DNA from: Desulfococcaceae bacterium HSG9
GTDB lineage: Bacteria; Desulfobacterota; Desulfobacteria; Desulfobacterales; JAUCGF01
Direction of reading: 5' to 3'
Assembly (NCBI GenBank): GCA_030378005.1
Contig: JAUCGF010000078.1
Coordinates: forward strand, 29,580-93,579
Length of the DNA: 64,000 nt
Positions 54,169 through 63,879 of the stretch are shown one piece after another; within the stretch, counting starts at the first letter, position 1; each line of letters opens with the position of its first letter. A program made the position numbers and the translations under genes. Below the pieces are notes generated by a model. That model worked only from the letters and a program-made list of their open reading frames with translations, searched no databases and was not told the origin of the DNA.

Positions 54169-54717
54169 ATGAAGGAGTTTGAAAAACTCAACATAAAATA
54201 CTTCCTTACGAAGGCCGTGACAGATATTTTTAACATGATGTTAGGCATTGACGTAGAACTTTTTGATCCGAACATATCTTCGGCCGTATTAAATGGTTAC
54301 TCTGTTAATACTATCTTACAGCATCTGAAAGAATTGTCTTCATTGTATGAAGGAGACCGGGTGATTGGTGCTGTGGGCATTAAAGGGGAAGCATCCGGAT
54401 TGATTATTCTTCAAATGAAATATAATCTGGCTCGAAGCTTGGCAGCTTTGGCATTGGATATTGATCTGCAAAAAATTAATGATCTGGCTTTTGTAAAGGA
54501 TATGGTCGGGGAAATGACCAATATGATTGCCGGAAACCTGAAAACCGGTTTTAACAATGCCGGCCTGCCTTGTATGATCACCACCACCCCTTCAGTCTAT
54601 CACGGTAATAATTTTAAAATGACCCAGCCCAAAGGAAGCAAACAAGAGAGATATTACTTCCGCTACAACCGCAATATCGCGCTGGTTGAAGTTTATTTGA
54701 GTCCCCCTAAGAATTAG
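54169..54717 (+). CDS. CheX-like CheY-P phosphatase family protein
   Basis: 182 residues of the CheX/CheC type; the catalytic ExxN is E115-M-T-N118 (VGEMTNMIAGNLK). A proline/lysine C-terminal tail follows. It would dephosphorylate receiver proteins such as those encoded in the same stretch. About 65 bp after the HPt gene and just upstream of hisD, probably in the signalling operon. Confidence 0.8.
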   Translation: MKEFEKLNIKYFLTKAVTDIFNMMLGIDVELFDPNISSAVLNGYSVNTILQHLKELSSLYEGDRVIGAVGIKGEASGLIILQMKYNLARSLAALALDIDLQKINDLAFVKDMVGEMTNMIAGNLKTGFNNAGLPCMITTTPSVYHGNNFKMTQPKGSKQERYYFRYNRNIALVEVYLSPPKN

Positions 54718-54786
54718 TATTGAAATATATAAATTAAGCGTCTGAACAAATCGACAATCAAAACAGCCCAAGGGATTTGAAACAAG

Positions 54787-56106
54787 ATGAAAATATTCAA
54801 TTATCCGTCTGCAACAGCCATGAATCAGCTTTCTGCAATCATTAACCGCAGAATTGATTTTAACACGAATGATTATGAACATGTTAAACAGATTCTTTAC
54901 GATATTCATAAAAATCGTGATGCCGCTTTGATAAAATATGTTAACCAGTTTGATTCGCCGGACTTGACAATCGCATCTCTCAAAGTAACTGATGCCGAAT
55001 TGGAAATAGCCGATTCCGTTATTGACGATGTTTTCCACCAATCCTTGCAAAAAGCGGTTTCTCAAATTAAATCTTTTCATCAACGTCAATTACCTGATTC
55101 ATGGATAACGACGAAAAGAAGCGGTACATTACTCGGACAATTAGCCCGTCCAGTAGATGCCGCCGGTGTATATGTTCCCGGTGGTCAGAGAGGAACGACT
55201 CCTTTGGTGTCATCTGTGTTGATGGGCGTGATTCCGGCTAAAATTGCCGGTGTCAAACAAATTATAATGGTAACACCTGCGGGAAAAAATGGTACCGTCA
55301 GCCCTCATCTTCTATTTGCCGCGAGAATGGCCGGCGTTGATTCGATTTACAAAGTCGGCAGTGCTTGGGCGATTGGCGCCCTTGCTTATGGAACGGAAAC
55401 AATTACTAAGGTGGATGTCATCGTCGGGCCGGGGAATATATACGTTACGCTAGCCAAAAAAATCGTTTCCGGAACAGTCGGTATCGATATGGTGGCCGGC
55501 CCTAGCGAAATTATGGTGATTGCCGACCATACGGCTGATCCGGAATTTATTGCGGCTGATCTTCTTTCTCAGGCTGAACACGACATACTGGCTTCATCCA
55601 TTTTGGTAACAACTTCCTTAAAGACAGCGGAAAAGGTTTCCAAAGCTGTGGATGAACAACTGCGACACCTCTGTCGCAGAGATATTGCCACGCTGTCCTT
55701 AGAAAACTATGGCGCCATTCTGGTAACGCCTGATTTGGCTGCCGCATTTGATATTGCCAATCAAGTCGCACCGGAACATCTCGAACTTCAAATTCAAAAT
55801 CCGATTGACTATTTAGGAGAAATTCGCAATGCGGGTGCTGTTTTTCTCGGCTCTTATACACCTGAGCCGGTCGGAGATTATATCGCCGGCCCCAACCACG
55901 TACTGCCCACTGCCGGATCCGCTAGATTTTCATCGGCTCTGAGTGTGGATAACTTTATCAAAAAAATCAGTCTGATTCAGTATTCACGGGAAGCTTTTGA
56001 AAGGGACGCAGATGACATCATTCGTCTGGCCGAAGCTGAAGGATTAGGCGCTCACGCCAATTCAATCAAAATTAGAAATCAGAGAAATAGGAAAAATTCG
56101 GAATGA
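54787..56106 (+). CDS. hisD: Histidinol dehydrogenase
   Basis: 439 residues, the standard length. Catalyses the last two steps of histidine synthesis, histidinol to histidine via histidinal, with NAD+ and zinc. Motifs include VYVPGGQRGTTPLVSSVLM, VGPGNIYVTLAKK, AGPSEIMVIAD and LLSQAEHD (zinc-ligand region), and PEHLELQ with the catalytic Glu-His. No other his gene is nearby, so the gene is isolated in this window. Confidence 0.95.
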   Translation: MKIFNYPSATAMNQLSAIINRRIDFNTNDYEHVKQILYDIHKNRDAALIKYVNQFDSPDLTIASLKVTDAELEIADSVIDDVFHQSLQKAVSQIKSFHQRQLPDSWITTKRSGTLLGQLARPVDAAGVYVPGGQRGTTPLVSSVLMGVIPAKIAGVKQIIMVTPAGKNGTVSPHLLFAARMAGVDSIYKVGSAWAIGALAYGTETITKVDVIVGPGNIYVTLAKKIVSGTVGIDMVAGPSEIMVIADHTADPEFIAADLLSQAEHDILASSILVTTSLKTAEKVSKAVDEQLRHLCRRDIATLSLENYGAILVTPDLAAAFDIANQVAPEHLELQIQNPIDYLGEIRNAGAVFLGSYTPEPVGDYIAGPNHVLPTAGSARFSSALSVDNFIKKISLIQYSREAFERDADDIIRLAEAEGLGAHANSIKIRNQRNRKNSE

Positions 56107-56151
56107 GGAATGGGGGAATTCCGAATTCCCCATTTGAACAAGGAGGTTTAA

Positions 56152-57129
56152 TTGACACAGGAATTGATGACCCGGGTGGAAGAAAAACACCTGCTGTTAA
56201 ATAATATACGAAACGAAATCGGCCGCGTTATCGTCGGACAGCGTGAATTGATTGACGGCCTCTTGATCGGGCTTTTCACCAAAGGCCATATTCTAATTGA
56301 GGGAGTTCCCGGCTTGGCCAAAACAAGCACTATAAATGCTTTGGCAGGAACTGTGGATGCCGATTTTAAGCGCATCCAGTTTACACCGGACCTGCTTCCG
56401 GCCGACCTGATCGGCACTGAAGTTTATCTGCCTAAAACCGGAAAATTCATAATTAAAAAAGGCCCGCTTTTTCATAATATCATTCTTGCGGATGAAATCA
56501 ACCGGGCGCCATCCAAAGTGCAGTCCGCTTTATTGGAGGCCATGCAAGAGCGTCAGATAACGATTGGATCTGCCACTTTTCTGTTAGACGACCCTTTTTT
56601 GGTGCTGGCCACCCAGAATCCCATCGAACAGGAAGGCACCTATCCGCTGCCGGAAGCCCAAATTGATCGTTTTATGCTCAAGCTGGTGATTAGCTACCCC
56701 AATAAGAGCGAAGAAAAAGATATTCTGAAACGGGTTGGTTTTGAAGAACCGGCCCAAGTCAGCCAAATTATTTCGGTGGAGCAAATCAATGAAATTGCAG
56801 AACTGATCAAAGAAATCTACATGGATGCCAAGCTGATGGATTATATTGTGGATATTGTGTTTGCCACGCGTAATCCGCAAGATTACGGTATTGATATGGC
56901 CGCATATATCCAGTATGGCGCTTCGCCGCGAGCCACCATTTTCCTGAGTCTGGCCGCTCGTGCGTATGCTTTTCTTCAGAGACGCGCCTATGTTACGCCC
57001 CAGGATGTCAAAACCGTGGCACCGGATATCCTGCGCCACCGCATTATTGTCAGTTACGAAGCCGAAGCCGAAGATATCACTTCTGAACAAATCATCAGTA
57101 ATATCTTTGATTCAATCCAAGTTCCTTAG
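56152..57129 (+). CDS. MoxR-family AAA+ ATPase
   Basis: 325 residues from TTG 56152, chosen because AAGGAGG lies 5-6 bases upstream. Walker A EGVPGLAKTS, Walker B IILADEINRAP, sensor-1 TQNPIEQEGTYPLPEAQIDRF, and the C-terminal lid. MoxR proteins act as chaperones for metal-cofactor or envelope complexes and usually pair with DUF58, as here. The remaining Bat/CoxE-type partners are absent from this window. Confidence 0.92.
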   Translation: MTQELMTRVEEKHLLLNNIRNEIGRVIVGQRELIDGLLIGLFTKGHILIEGVPGLAKTSTINALAGTVDADFKRIQFTPDLLPADLIGTEVYLPKTGKFIIKKGPLFHNIILADEINRAPSKVQSALLEAMQERQITIGSATFLLDDPFLVLATQNPIEQEGTYPLPEAQIDRFMLKLVISYPNKSEEKDILKRVGFEEPAQVSQIISVEQINEIAELIKEIYMDAKLMDYIVDIVFATRNPQDYGIDMAAYIQYGASPRATIFLSLAARAYAFLQRRAYVTPQDVKTVAPDILRHRIIVSYEAEAEDITSEQIISNIFDSIQVP

Positions 57130-57410
57130 ATAAAGTTTGAAGTTACAAGTGTTAAGTTTCAAGTTGATTTCCAACCAACTGAATTCATCGAGCAACTTGT
57201 AACTTAAAACTTAACACTAGATAAAGTTTGAAGTTACAAGTGTTAAGTTTCAAGTTGATTTCCAATCAACTGAATTCATCGAGCAACTTAAAACTTGTAA
57301 CTTAACACTAGATAAAGTTTGAAGTTACAAGTGTTAAGTTTCAAGTTGATTTCCAACCAACTGAATTCATCGAGCAACTTAAAACTTGTAACTTAAAACT
57401 TAAAACTTAC
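57127..57410. repeat. Three 91-bp tandem repeats between moxR and DUF58
   Basis: Units start at 57127, 57218 and 57309 (TAGATAAAGTTTGAAGTTAC), the first overlapping the moxR stop. Each unit contains a large internal palindrome (GTTAAGTTTCAAGTTG against CAACTT...AACTTAACAC), so each forms a hairpin. They differ mainly in the order of AACTTGTAAC and AACTTAAAAC blocks. Not CRISPR, because there are no unique spacers. Confidence 0.85.
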
Positions 57411-57411
57411 A

Positions 57412-58314
57412 ATGTTATCACCTGAAATAATTAAAAAAATAAAAAAAATCCACATCAAAAGCGGCCGTCTGGTCAATACGATGATGGCAGGCCAGTACAA
57501 ATCCGTGTTTCGAGGCTCTGGCATTGAATTTGAGGAAGTCCGCGAGTATTCACCCGGTGATGAAGTTCAAAGCATCGACTGGAAAGTAACCGCGCGTATG
57601 GGCCAGCCTTATGTCAAGCGTTATAAAGAAGAACGCGAGCTGGTAATGATGCTGCTGATTGATATGAGCGCATCGGGTCAATTCGGCACTCAGGAAAATC
57701 TGAAAACCGAATCCGCCGCTGAAATCGCCTCTATTCTGGCGTTTAATGCGATTCGCAATAATGATCGCGTAGGCGCCATTTTGTTTACCAATGAAGTGGA
57801 AAAATATATTCCGCCACGTAAAGGCGCATCCCATGTTTGGCGCGTGATCAAAGAATTTTTCACTTTCACGCCGAATTACAAAGGCACTGATGTCGAAGCC
57901 GCAGTTCAATATCTCGGTCATGTCTGCCGCAAAAAAACAGTTTCCTTTCTAATCTCCGATTTTTTGCCTGGTATAATGGTACAGGACTATGCGCGTAAGC
58001 TTAAAATTACCGCCAAAAAACATGAGCTGATATCAATTATGCTGACCGATCCCGGTGAATTTATACTTCCCGATGCCGGATTATGCGCAATTGAAGATTT
58101 TGAAACCGGCGAACTGATATTTATTGACGCCTCAGACAAAAAAACACGGGCAGGTTTTACTCAATTAAAAAACCGTGAACGCCAGACAACATTGGAAACT
58201 ATTCAAAATTGCGGAGTGGATGTTATTCAAATCAGTACTGTTGAGCCGGCCGCGGATGCCTTAACTCGTTACTTTCGATTTCGTGAAATTCATCGCTCCC
58301 GTGCGATAAAATGA
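57412..58314 (+). CDS. DUF58-domain (MoxR-associated) protein
   Basis: 300 residues with the DUF58 signature (FEEVREYSPGDEVQSIDWKVTARMGQPYVKRYKEERE, about 45-75), a von Willebrand-like core (LLIDMSASGQFG at the MIDAS position) and a TRYFRF tail near the end. Partner of the preceding MoxR ATPase. Full length by comparison with the family. The 3' end overlaps the antisense transposase remnant by 25 bases. Confidence 0.85.
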   Translation: MLSPEIIKKIKKIHIKSGRLVNTMMAGQYKSVFRGSGIEFEEVREYSPGDEVQSIDWKVTARMGQPYVKRYKEERELVMMLLIDMSASGQFGTQENLKTESAAEIASILAFNAIRNNDRVGAILFTNEVEKYIPPRKGASHVWRVIKEFFTFTPNYKGTDVEAAVQYLGHVCRKKTVSFLISDFLPGIMVQDYARKLKITAKKHELISIMLTDPGEFILPDAGLCAIEDFETGELIFIDASDKKTRAGFTQLKNRERQTTLETIQNCGVDVIQISTVEPAADALTRYFRFREIHRSRAIK

Positions 58315-58652
58315 TTCTTTTGTTTTTCAGCAATAAAACAGAAAATCGGATGATAACTTTTCTGACCTTTTTTAACGGGATTGCAGCCTTTTTCAGCGCC
58401 TTCCTGAGAACCGAACACCCCTTTAACACTGGAATCTGATTCTGATGTCACACGCCCTGACCATTTCTTTTTCCATATTTTCCACCTGATTTTATCCTCT
58501 GCTTCGGAAAGTTCATGGCGATTCCGATGCGAAAACAGCCTGAACTTATCCCAGGTAAACCTGCCAAAATAGACAAGGCCGACATTGCCGGTTAAATTTT
58601 TTTCTGTAAATTTTACTTTTATCACTTTCATGTTTTTCGTGCCTCCTTTCAA
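58290..58652 (-). pseudogene. Remnant of an IS1380/IS4-type transposase
   Basis: The 120-codon frame has an N terminus FTEKNLTGNVGLVYFGRF and a later stretch ESDSSVKGVFGSQEGAEKG and KGQKSYHPIFCFIAEK, which I recognise as the start and the catalytic-core approach (DSSV...QEGAEKGYNP...KSYHPLLCFIAE) of IS1380-family transposases. About 100 residues between them and the whole C terminus are missing, so it cannot be functional. ATG probably at 58631 after AAAGGAGG. Confidence 0.65.
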
Positions 58653-58950
58653 AGGGTTTTCAGTTTAAATATGCAATAAAAGCAGCTTATTGTCAAGAAT
58701 TAATTTTTAGGCTTGCAATTTTTAGGTCATACAATTATTAACGGTTTAATGTAAAATTGTCTTGTACAGTGAGAACAGATACAACGTTCGAATGACAAAA
58801 GGCTGACTTGTCAAGCCGATTGAACGGAAAAATTTATAGCTCTTGTTTAGTGAGGGAGCTGTGTGTTTGTACTCATCTCTCGCAAAACTTATGACTGACG
58901 AGTAAATTTATAACTTGTGTGTAAAATCATTGTTATGAAAGGATATGAAA
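58653..58950. other. Non-coding gap upstream of the giant kinase
   Basis: About 300 bp, AT-rich. Apart from possible transposon-end sequence next to the remnant and a ribosome-binding site AAAGGA (58938-58943) for the kinase, I see nothing definite here. Confidence 0.4.
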
Positions 58951-61900
58951 ATGATTGCAATTAATGGATATGAAGTTATCGAACAACTCTATGAAAGTGA
59001 TAATTCGCAGGTTTATCGCGCTCGACGTCAATCTGATGAATTATCGGTCATCATAAAAATGCTCAAGGACGAATATCCTTCTCCGGAGCGAATCGCCCGT
59101 TTTAAGAACGAATACGATATTACGCACAATATGGGGATTGCGGGAAGTATCACCGTCTATAATATTATGGCTGACCAACATCGCTGGTTCATGATACTCG
59201 AAGATTTTGGGGGCAAATCTTTAGACCAGTTGCAATTGGCAGGTAAATTGGAATTATCAGATTTTCTAAGCCTAACTATTGAAATAACTGAGAATTTAAG
59301 TCTGCTGCACCAGAAACAACTCATACACAAAGATATTAATCCTTCCAACATTGTTTATAATTCGACGACCCACCAAGTTAAATTCATAGATTTTGGTATC
59401 TCTACCTTATGTTCCCGGAAAAACGCAACTTTCCACAATCCAAATGTTCTGGAGGGTACGATGGCTTACATCTCCCCGGAGCAGACCGGGCGGATGAATC
59501 GGGTTATCGATTATCGAACTGATTTATACTCACTGGGATGCACACTTTATGAATTGCTAACTGGCCAAACACCGTTTCAAAGTCTGGATATGTTAGAGTT
59601 AGTGCATCATCATCTGGCCAAACAGCCCCGGCCCCCTCATGAATTGGTGGATGTTCCGCCCATCATATCCCGGATTATCTTGAAATTAATGTCTAAAAAT
59701 GCTGAAAATCGCTACCAATCGGCAAACGGTTTGAAAGCCGATTTAGAGAGATGTTTGCGTGAAGTGGCAGATTTGGAAAATGTATCTTTTGAGTTGGGAC
59801 AACATGACGTTTCAGAGTGGTTTCTAATACCGCAAAAGCTTTATGGACGCACCGGGGAAATTGATACGTTGCTTACCGCTTTTAAACGCGTCTGCACCCC
59901 CGGTGAGGAAAAACAGGGATCCGAAATCATGCTGATCGCAGGCTATTCCGGTATAGGAAAATCAGTGCTGGTTAAAGAATTAAATCGCTTATTAACTAAA
60001 AAACAGGGCTATTTTATATCGGGTAAATTTGACCAATTACGACGAAATATTCCGTATAGCGCCCTGGTAAACGCTTTTGCCGGATTAGTCCAACAGCTCC
60101 TCACCGAAACCGAAGCGCGTTTGTCGCAATGGAAAGATCAAATTTTAACCACTCTGGGCCCAAATGGTCAGGTCATTATTGATGTTATTCCAGAAATTGA
60201 ATTGATAATCGGAGCGCAGCCCCCGCCACCACAATTAGGGCCGGCAGAGTCCCAAAATCGGTTTAATTTTGTCTTCCAAAACCTCTTGAGTATCTTTTGC
60301 CAGCCAGATCATCCCTTAATTATCTTTTTAGATGATTTGCAATGGATCGATTCGGCAACCCTGAAATTGCTGGAATTGATAACGACAAATAGGGATAACA
60401 CGGCCCTCCTCTTTATCGGGGCATACCGTGATAATGAGGTTGATCCGACTCATCCCTTAATGGCAACACTTAATAAACTCCGTGAAGAAAATGTCGCTAT
60501 CAATCAAATCACTTTAAAACCTTTGACCTTTAGCCACATTAACCGGTTGATTGCCGATAGTTTGCATCAAAATTTAAAAGCGGTTGACTCGTTAACGGAT
60601 TTAGTGATGCGCAAAACAAACGGCAACCCGTTTTTTGTCAATCAATTTTTACACATTTTGTATGAAGAAAATTTACTTGATTTTACTCCGGCCACGCATG
60701 AGCAAAAGGGGCACTGGCGATGGGATATGGATCAAATTGAAACGCTCAACATCACCGATAATGTGGTGGAGTTGATGATCGGAAAATTAAAGAAGTTACC
60801 CGAATCCGCGCAACACGTTCTACGTCTGGCAGCATGTAACGGCAACCGTTTTGATTTGGATACCTTATCGATCATATCTGAAAAATCGGTCACGGAAACA
60901 TATCAATTATTGATGCCGACTTTGCAAGAAGGACTCATCTTGCCCTTATCCGAACCGGAAGTTACGGGCAGTGACATACACACTTCACAACTCATCATCC
61001 GCCATTTTCAGTTTTTGCACGATCGTGTTCAAGAAGCCGCATATTCATTAGTTGACGACGAACAAAAACGGACGGTACATCTGCAAATTGGTCGTTTATG
61101 GTTGAAAAGCGCATCCGCTGCCAAATTGGAAGATAAGATTTTTGACATTGCAGGGCATTTCAATCATAGTGTTGACTTGATTGATAATCAAGCGGAGCGG
61201 CTTAGAATTGCACAGTTGAATTTGATTGCCGGGCAAAGAGCGAAAATGGCCACGGCTTATCCGGCAGCGGTCTGCTTTTTACAAATCGGACGGGATTGTT
61301 TGCCGGAAAAAAGTTGGGAAACCGAATATGATTTGACACTCCGGCTTTTCAACGAGGCAGCAGAAGCGGCTTACCTCAGTGGTGATATTGAACAGATGGA
61401 GCAACTTGCCCAAATTATCTTACAACACGCACTAAATTTACCGGATGAGGTGAAAGTCTGTGAAATACAAATACTGGCTTATGCCGGTCACAATCAACAA
61501 CGCAAGGCCGTAAAGATTGCTTATGATTTTCTAAAACGTTTGAATATCAGTTTGCCGGAAGAACCCACCATGGAAGATGTCGGGTCGGCACTGCGTGAGA
61601 TACATATATTGCTGTCCGGTAAACCGATTCAATTCCTCGTTGATTTGCCAAAGATGACGGACCCGACCATGATGCTGGCCATGCGGATCATGGTGGCAGT
61701 GGTGCCTGCCGCTTATCATTCATCACCACCGCTATTTCTTTTACAGGTGCTCAAACAGGTGGATTTATCATTCAAATTTGGCAATATGCCCGAATCGAGT
61801 TTTTCCTATATTTTATACGGGGTTATTCTTTGCGGCGTGGTTGGCGATATTGAATCCGGTTATCAATTTGGCCTGCTGGCTCTGGATTTGTTAGAACGAT

Positions 61901-63879
61901 CCGGTGAAAAGCGGCTAGAAGCCAAAATCTGGTTTCAATTTAATTGCCAAATAAAACCCTGGAAAGAGCATGTCAGACAAGTGCTACATCCATTGTTAGA
62001 AAGCTTTCAAATCGGTCTGGAGACTGGAGACTTGGAATATACGGCCTATTCAATCGCAGTTCATTCTCATTACTCTTATTTCATCGGTAAGCAACTTGAC
62101 CTCCTTGAAGAGGAAACGACTCAGCACCGCCAAGCGCTTGCCCGGCTTAAACATGAAAGCACCTATGGCTGGAATAACATCTATTTGCAAGCCATTTTAA
62201 ATTTAAGGGAATCTCCTGACAATCCGTGTCGATTGGTTGGCGATGCTTTTGATGAAACACATTATTTGCCGGTTTATAAGCAGGCGAATGACAGGACCGG
62301 GATGCACTATTTGCACATCAACAAATGTATTTTGCATTATCTCTTTCACGAATATCCGCTTGCGCTTGAATGCGTTGAGGTAGCAGAACAGCATTTGGAT
62401 GGTGTTACCGGTGTGTATTTGGTGGCAGTCTGTTATTTTTATGATTCTCTAATTCGTTTGGCGGCCTACCCGGGGCTGTCCAAACAAGAACAGGATGACG
62501 TTATCACCAAGGTATCAGCCAATCAAGAAAAAATGAAACAATGGGCGGAACAAGCACCAATGAATAATCAACACAAATTTGATTTGGTTGAAGCCGAACG
62601 GCATCGCGTTCTCGGTGAATATGTTGAGTCCATGGACTGTTATGACCGAGCGATTAACGGGGCCGCAAAAAATGAATATTTGAATGAAGAGGCATTGGCC
62701 AACGAATTGGCTGCTCGCTTTTACATAGATTGGGGCAAAAACCGCATCGCCCAGCTTTACTTGACAAATGCGCATTATCTCTACATCCAGTGGGGAGCGA
62801 CGGCTAAGGTAAAAGATATGGAAGAACGGTATTCGCAGTTGATAACCAAATCGTATCAACAGCCTGGCGCCGCAAAATCTATAACCCGTAAAAGTACCGT
62901 TTCCACCCAATCAACTACCGGTGGCACATCTTCAATCTGGCTTGATTTCGCCAGCATCATGAAAGCGTCTCATGCGATTGCAAGTGAAATTGACCTTGAT
63001 AAGCTACTGGCTAAACTGATTGAAATTATCATCGAAAATACCGGAGCACAGCGCGGCTGCCTGATTTTATCCCGTGAAGGCCGCTTATTGATTGAGGCGG
63101 AAGGCGCAATTGATCAACCGGAGGTGCGTGTTTTGCAATCAATTCCCATTGAAGCACCTGAAAAAAGCGATCCGCCGCTGTTGACTGAAATTGTTCAATT
63201 TGTCGCCAGAACGCATGAAAATGTGGTACTCAACAATGCCTCTCAGGAAGGTGCGTTCACCAGTACTCGATATGTGGTCCAAAATCAACCCAAGTCTGTT
63301 TTGTGTACACCTTTGATGAATCAAGGGGAACTACTGGGTCTTATTTATTTGGAGAATAATTTGATCGCCGACGCTTTTACCCCGGAACGTGTCGAGTTGG
63401 TGCACCTTTTGGGCACACAGGCCAGCATCTCAATCACCAATGCCCGCGCAATAACGGAACGGGCCGAACAAGAACACTTGCGCATGGAAAATCAGTTCCT
63501 GGAAAAACAAACGCACGAATTGGAAAAATTGAACGCGGATAAAGACAAATTCTTTTCAATTGTCTCCCACGATCTGCGTAATCCTTTCACGACTTTGATG
63601 GGTTCATCCCAGTGGCTGCTCTCACGGTTGTCCAGACTGTCCCGAAAGGAAGTCGAGATCAAAACCCGTGACATATACACATTATCAAAAACGGCTTATG
63701 ATCTTTTAGAAAATCTGTTATACTGGTCAAGGATGCAAAGAGGGCGGATAAAATATCATCCCATCCAGGTCAACTTACGCGAACTGGTGCAGCGAACCGT
63801 CATTTTATTCAACGAAACTTCACTTAATAAGCAGATTCAAATCCTCAACAGCATCCCCCCATCGGTCTTGATATACTAA
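58951..63879 (+). CDS. Ser/Thr kinase-AAA ATPase-GAF-HisKA signalling protein, truncated
   Basis: About 1642 residues, starting at ATG 58951 (AAAGGA seven bases upstream; the ATG at 58945 is too close). Domains in order: an Hanks-type kinase (about 5-265; HKDINPSNIV catalytic loop, DFGIS), an AAA_16/STAND-like ATPase (about 295-560; Walker A AGYSGIGKS, Walker B IIFLDDLQWID), a long TPR-like helical region (about 740-1300), a GAF domain (about 1330-1490) and a HisKA dimerisation segment with H-box FFSIVSHDLRNPF. It ends with VLIY just where the ATP-binding (HATPase) domain should start, so the histidine-kinase output is missing. These multidomain proteins usually continue about 130-150 residues. 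Truncation coincides with AT-rich foreign-looking DNA. Confidence 0.88.
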   Translation: MIAINGYEVIEQLYESDNSQVYRARRQSDELSVIIKMLKDEYPSPERIARFKNEYDITHNMGIAGSITVYNIMADQHRWFMILEDFGGKSLDQLQLAGKLELSDFLSLTIEITENLSLLHQKQLIHKDINPSNIVYNSTTHQVKFIDFGISTLCSRKNATFHNPNVLEGTMAYISPEQTGRMNRVIDYRTDLYSLGCTLYELLTGQTPFQSLDMLELVHHHLAKQPRPPHELVDVPPIISRIILKLMSKNAENRYQSANGLKADLERCLREVADLENVSFELGQHDVSEWFLIPQKLYGRTGEIDTLLTAFKRVCTPGEEKQGSEIMLIAGYSGIGKSVLVKELNRLLTKKQGYFISGKFDQLRRNIPYSALVNAFAGLVQQLLTETEARLSQWKDQILTTLGPNGQVIIDVIPEIELIIGAQPPPPQLGPAESQNRFNFVFQNLLSIFCQPDHPLIIFLDDLQWIDSATLKLLELITTNRDNTALLFIGAYRDNEVDPTHPLMATLNKLREENVAINQITLKPLTFSHINRLIADSLHQNLKAVDSLTDLVMRKTNGNPFFVNQFLHILYEENLLDFTPATHEQKGHWRWDMDQIETLNITDNVVELMIGKLKKLPESAQHVLRLAACNGNRFDLDTLSIISEKSVTETYQLLMPTLQEGLILPLSEPEVTGSDIHTSQLIIRHFQFLHDRVQEAAYSLVDDEQKRTVHLQIGRLWLKSASAAKLEDKIFDIAGHFNHSVDLIDNQAERLRIAQLNLIAGQRAKMATAYPAAVCFLQIGRDCLPEKSWETEYDLTLRLFNEAAEAAYLSGDIEQMEQLAQIILQHALNLPDEVKVCEIQILAYAGHNQQRKAVKIAYDFLKRLNISLPEEPTMEDVGSALREIHILLSGKPIQFLVDLPKMTDPTMMLAMRIMVAVVPAAYHSSPPLFLLQVLKQVDLSFKFGNMPESSFSYILYGVILCGVVGDIESGYQFGLLALDLLERSGEKRLEAKIWFQFNCQIKPWKEHVRQVLHPLLESFQIGLETGDLEYTAYSIAVHSHYSYFIGKQLDLLEEETTQHRQALARLKHESTYGWNNIYLQAILNLRESPDNPCRLVGDAFDETHYLPVYKQANDRTGMHYLHINKCILHYLFHEYPLALECVEVAEQHLDGVTGVYLVAVCYFYDSLIRLAAYPGLSKQEQDDVITKVSANQEKMKQWAEQAPMNNQHKFDLVEAERHRVLGEYVESMDCYDRAINGAAKNEYLNEEALANELAARFYIDWGKNRIAQLYLTNAHYLYIQWGATAKVKDMEERYSQLITKSYQQPGAAKSITRKSTVSTQSTTGGTSSIWLDFASIMKASHAIASEIDLDKLLAKLIEIIIENTGAQRGCLILSREGRLLIEAEGAIDQPEVRVLQSIPIEAPEKSDPPLLTEIVQFVARTHENVVLNNASQEGAFTSTRYVVQNQPKSVLCTPLMNQGELLGLIYLENNLIADAFTPERVELVHLLGTQASISITNARAITERAEQEHLRMENQFLEKQTHELEKLNADKDKFFSIVSHDLRNPFTTLMGSSQWLLSRLSRLSRKEVEIKTRDIYTLSKTAYDLLENLLYWSRMQRGRIKYHPIQVNLRELVQRTVILFNETSLNKQIQILNSIPPSVLIY

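Noticed and set aside
57127..57410. CRISPR array
   Set aside because: Units are 91 bp, directly adjoining and palindromic, with no unique spacers or cas genes.
58951..63879. Frameshift or sequencing error causing the early stop in the giant kinase
   Set aside because: No frame after the stop encodes HATPase motifs; the following DNA is AT-rich with an element-like end, so insertion fits better.
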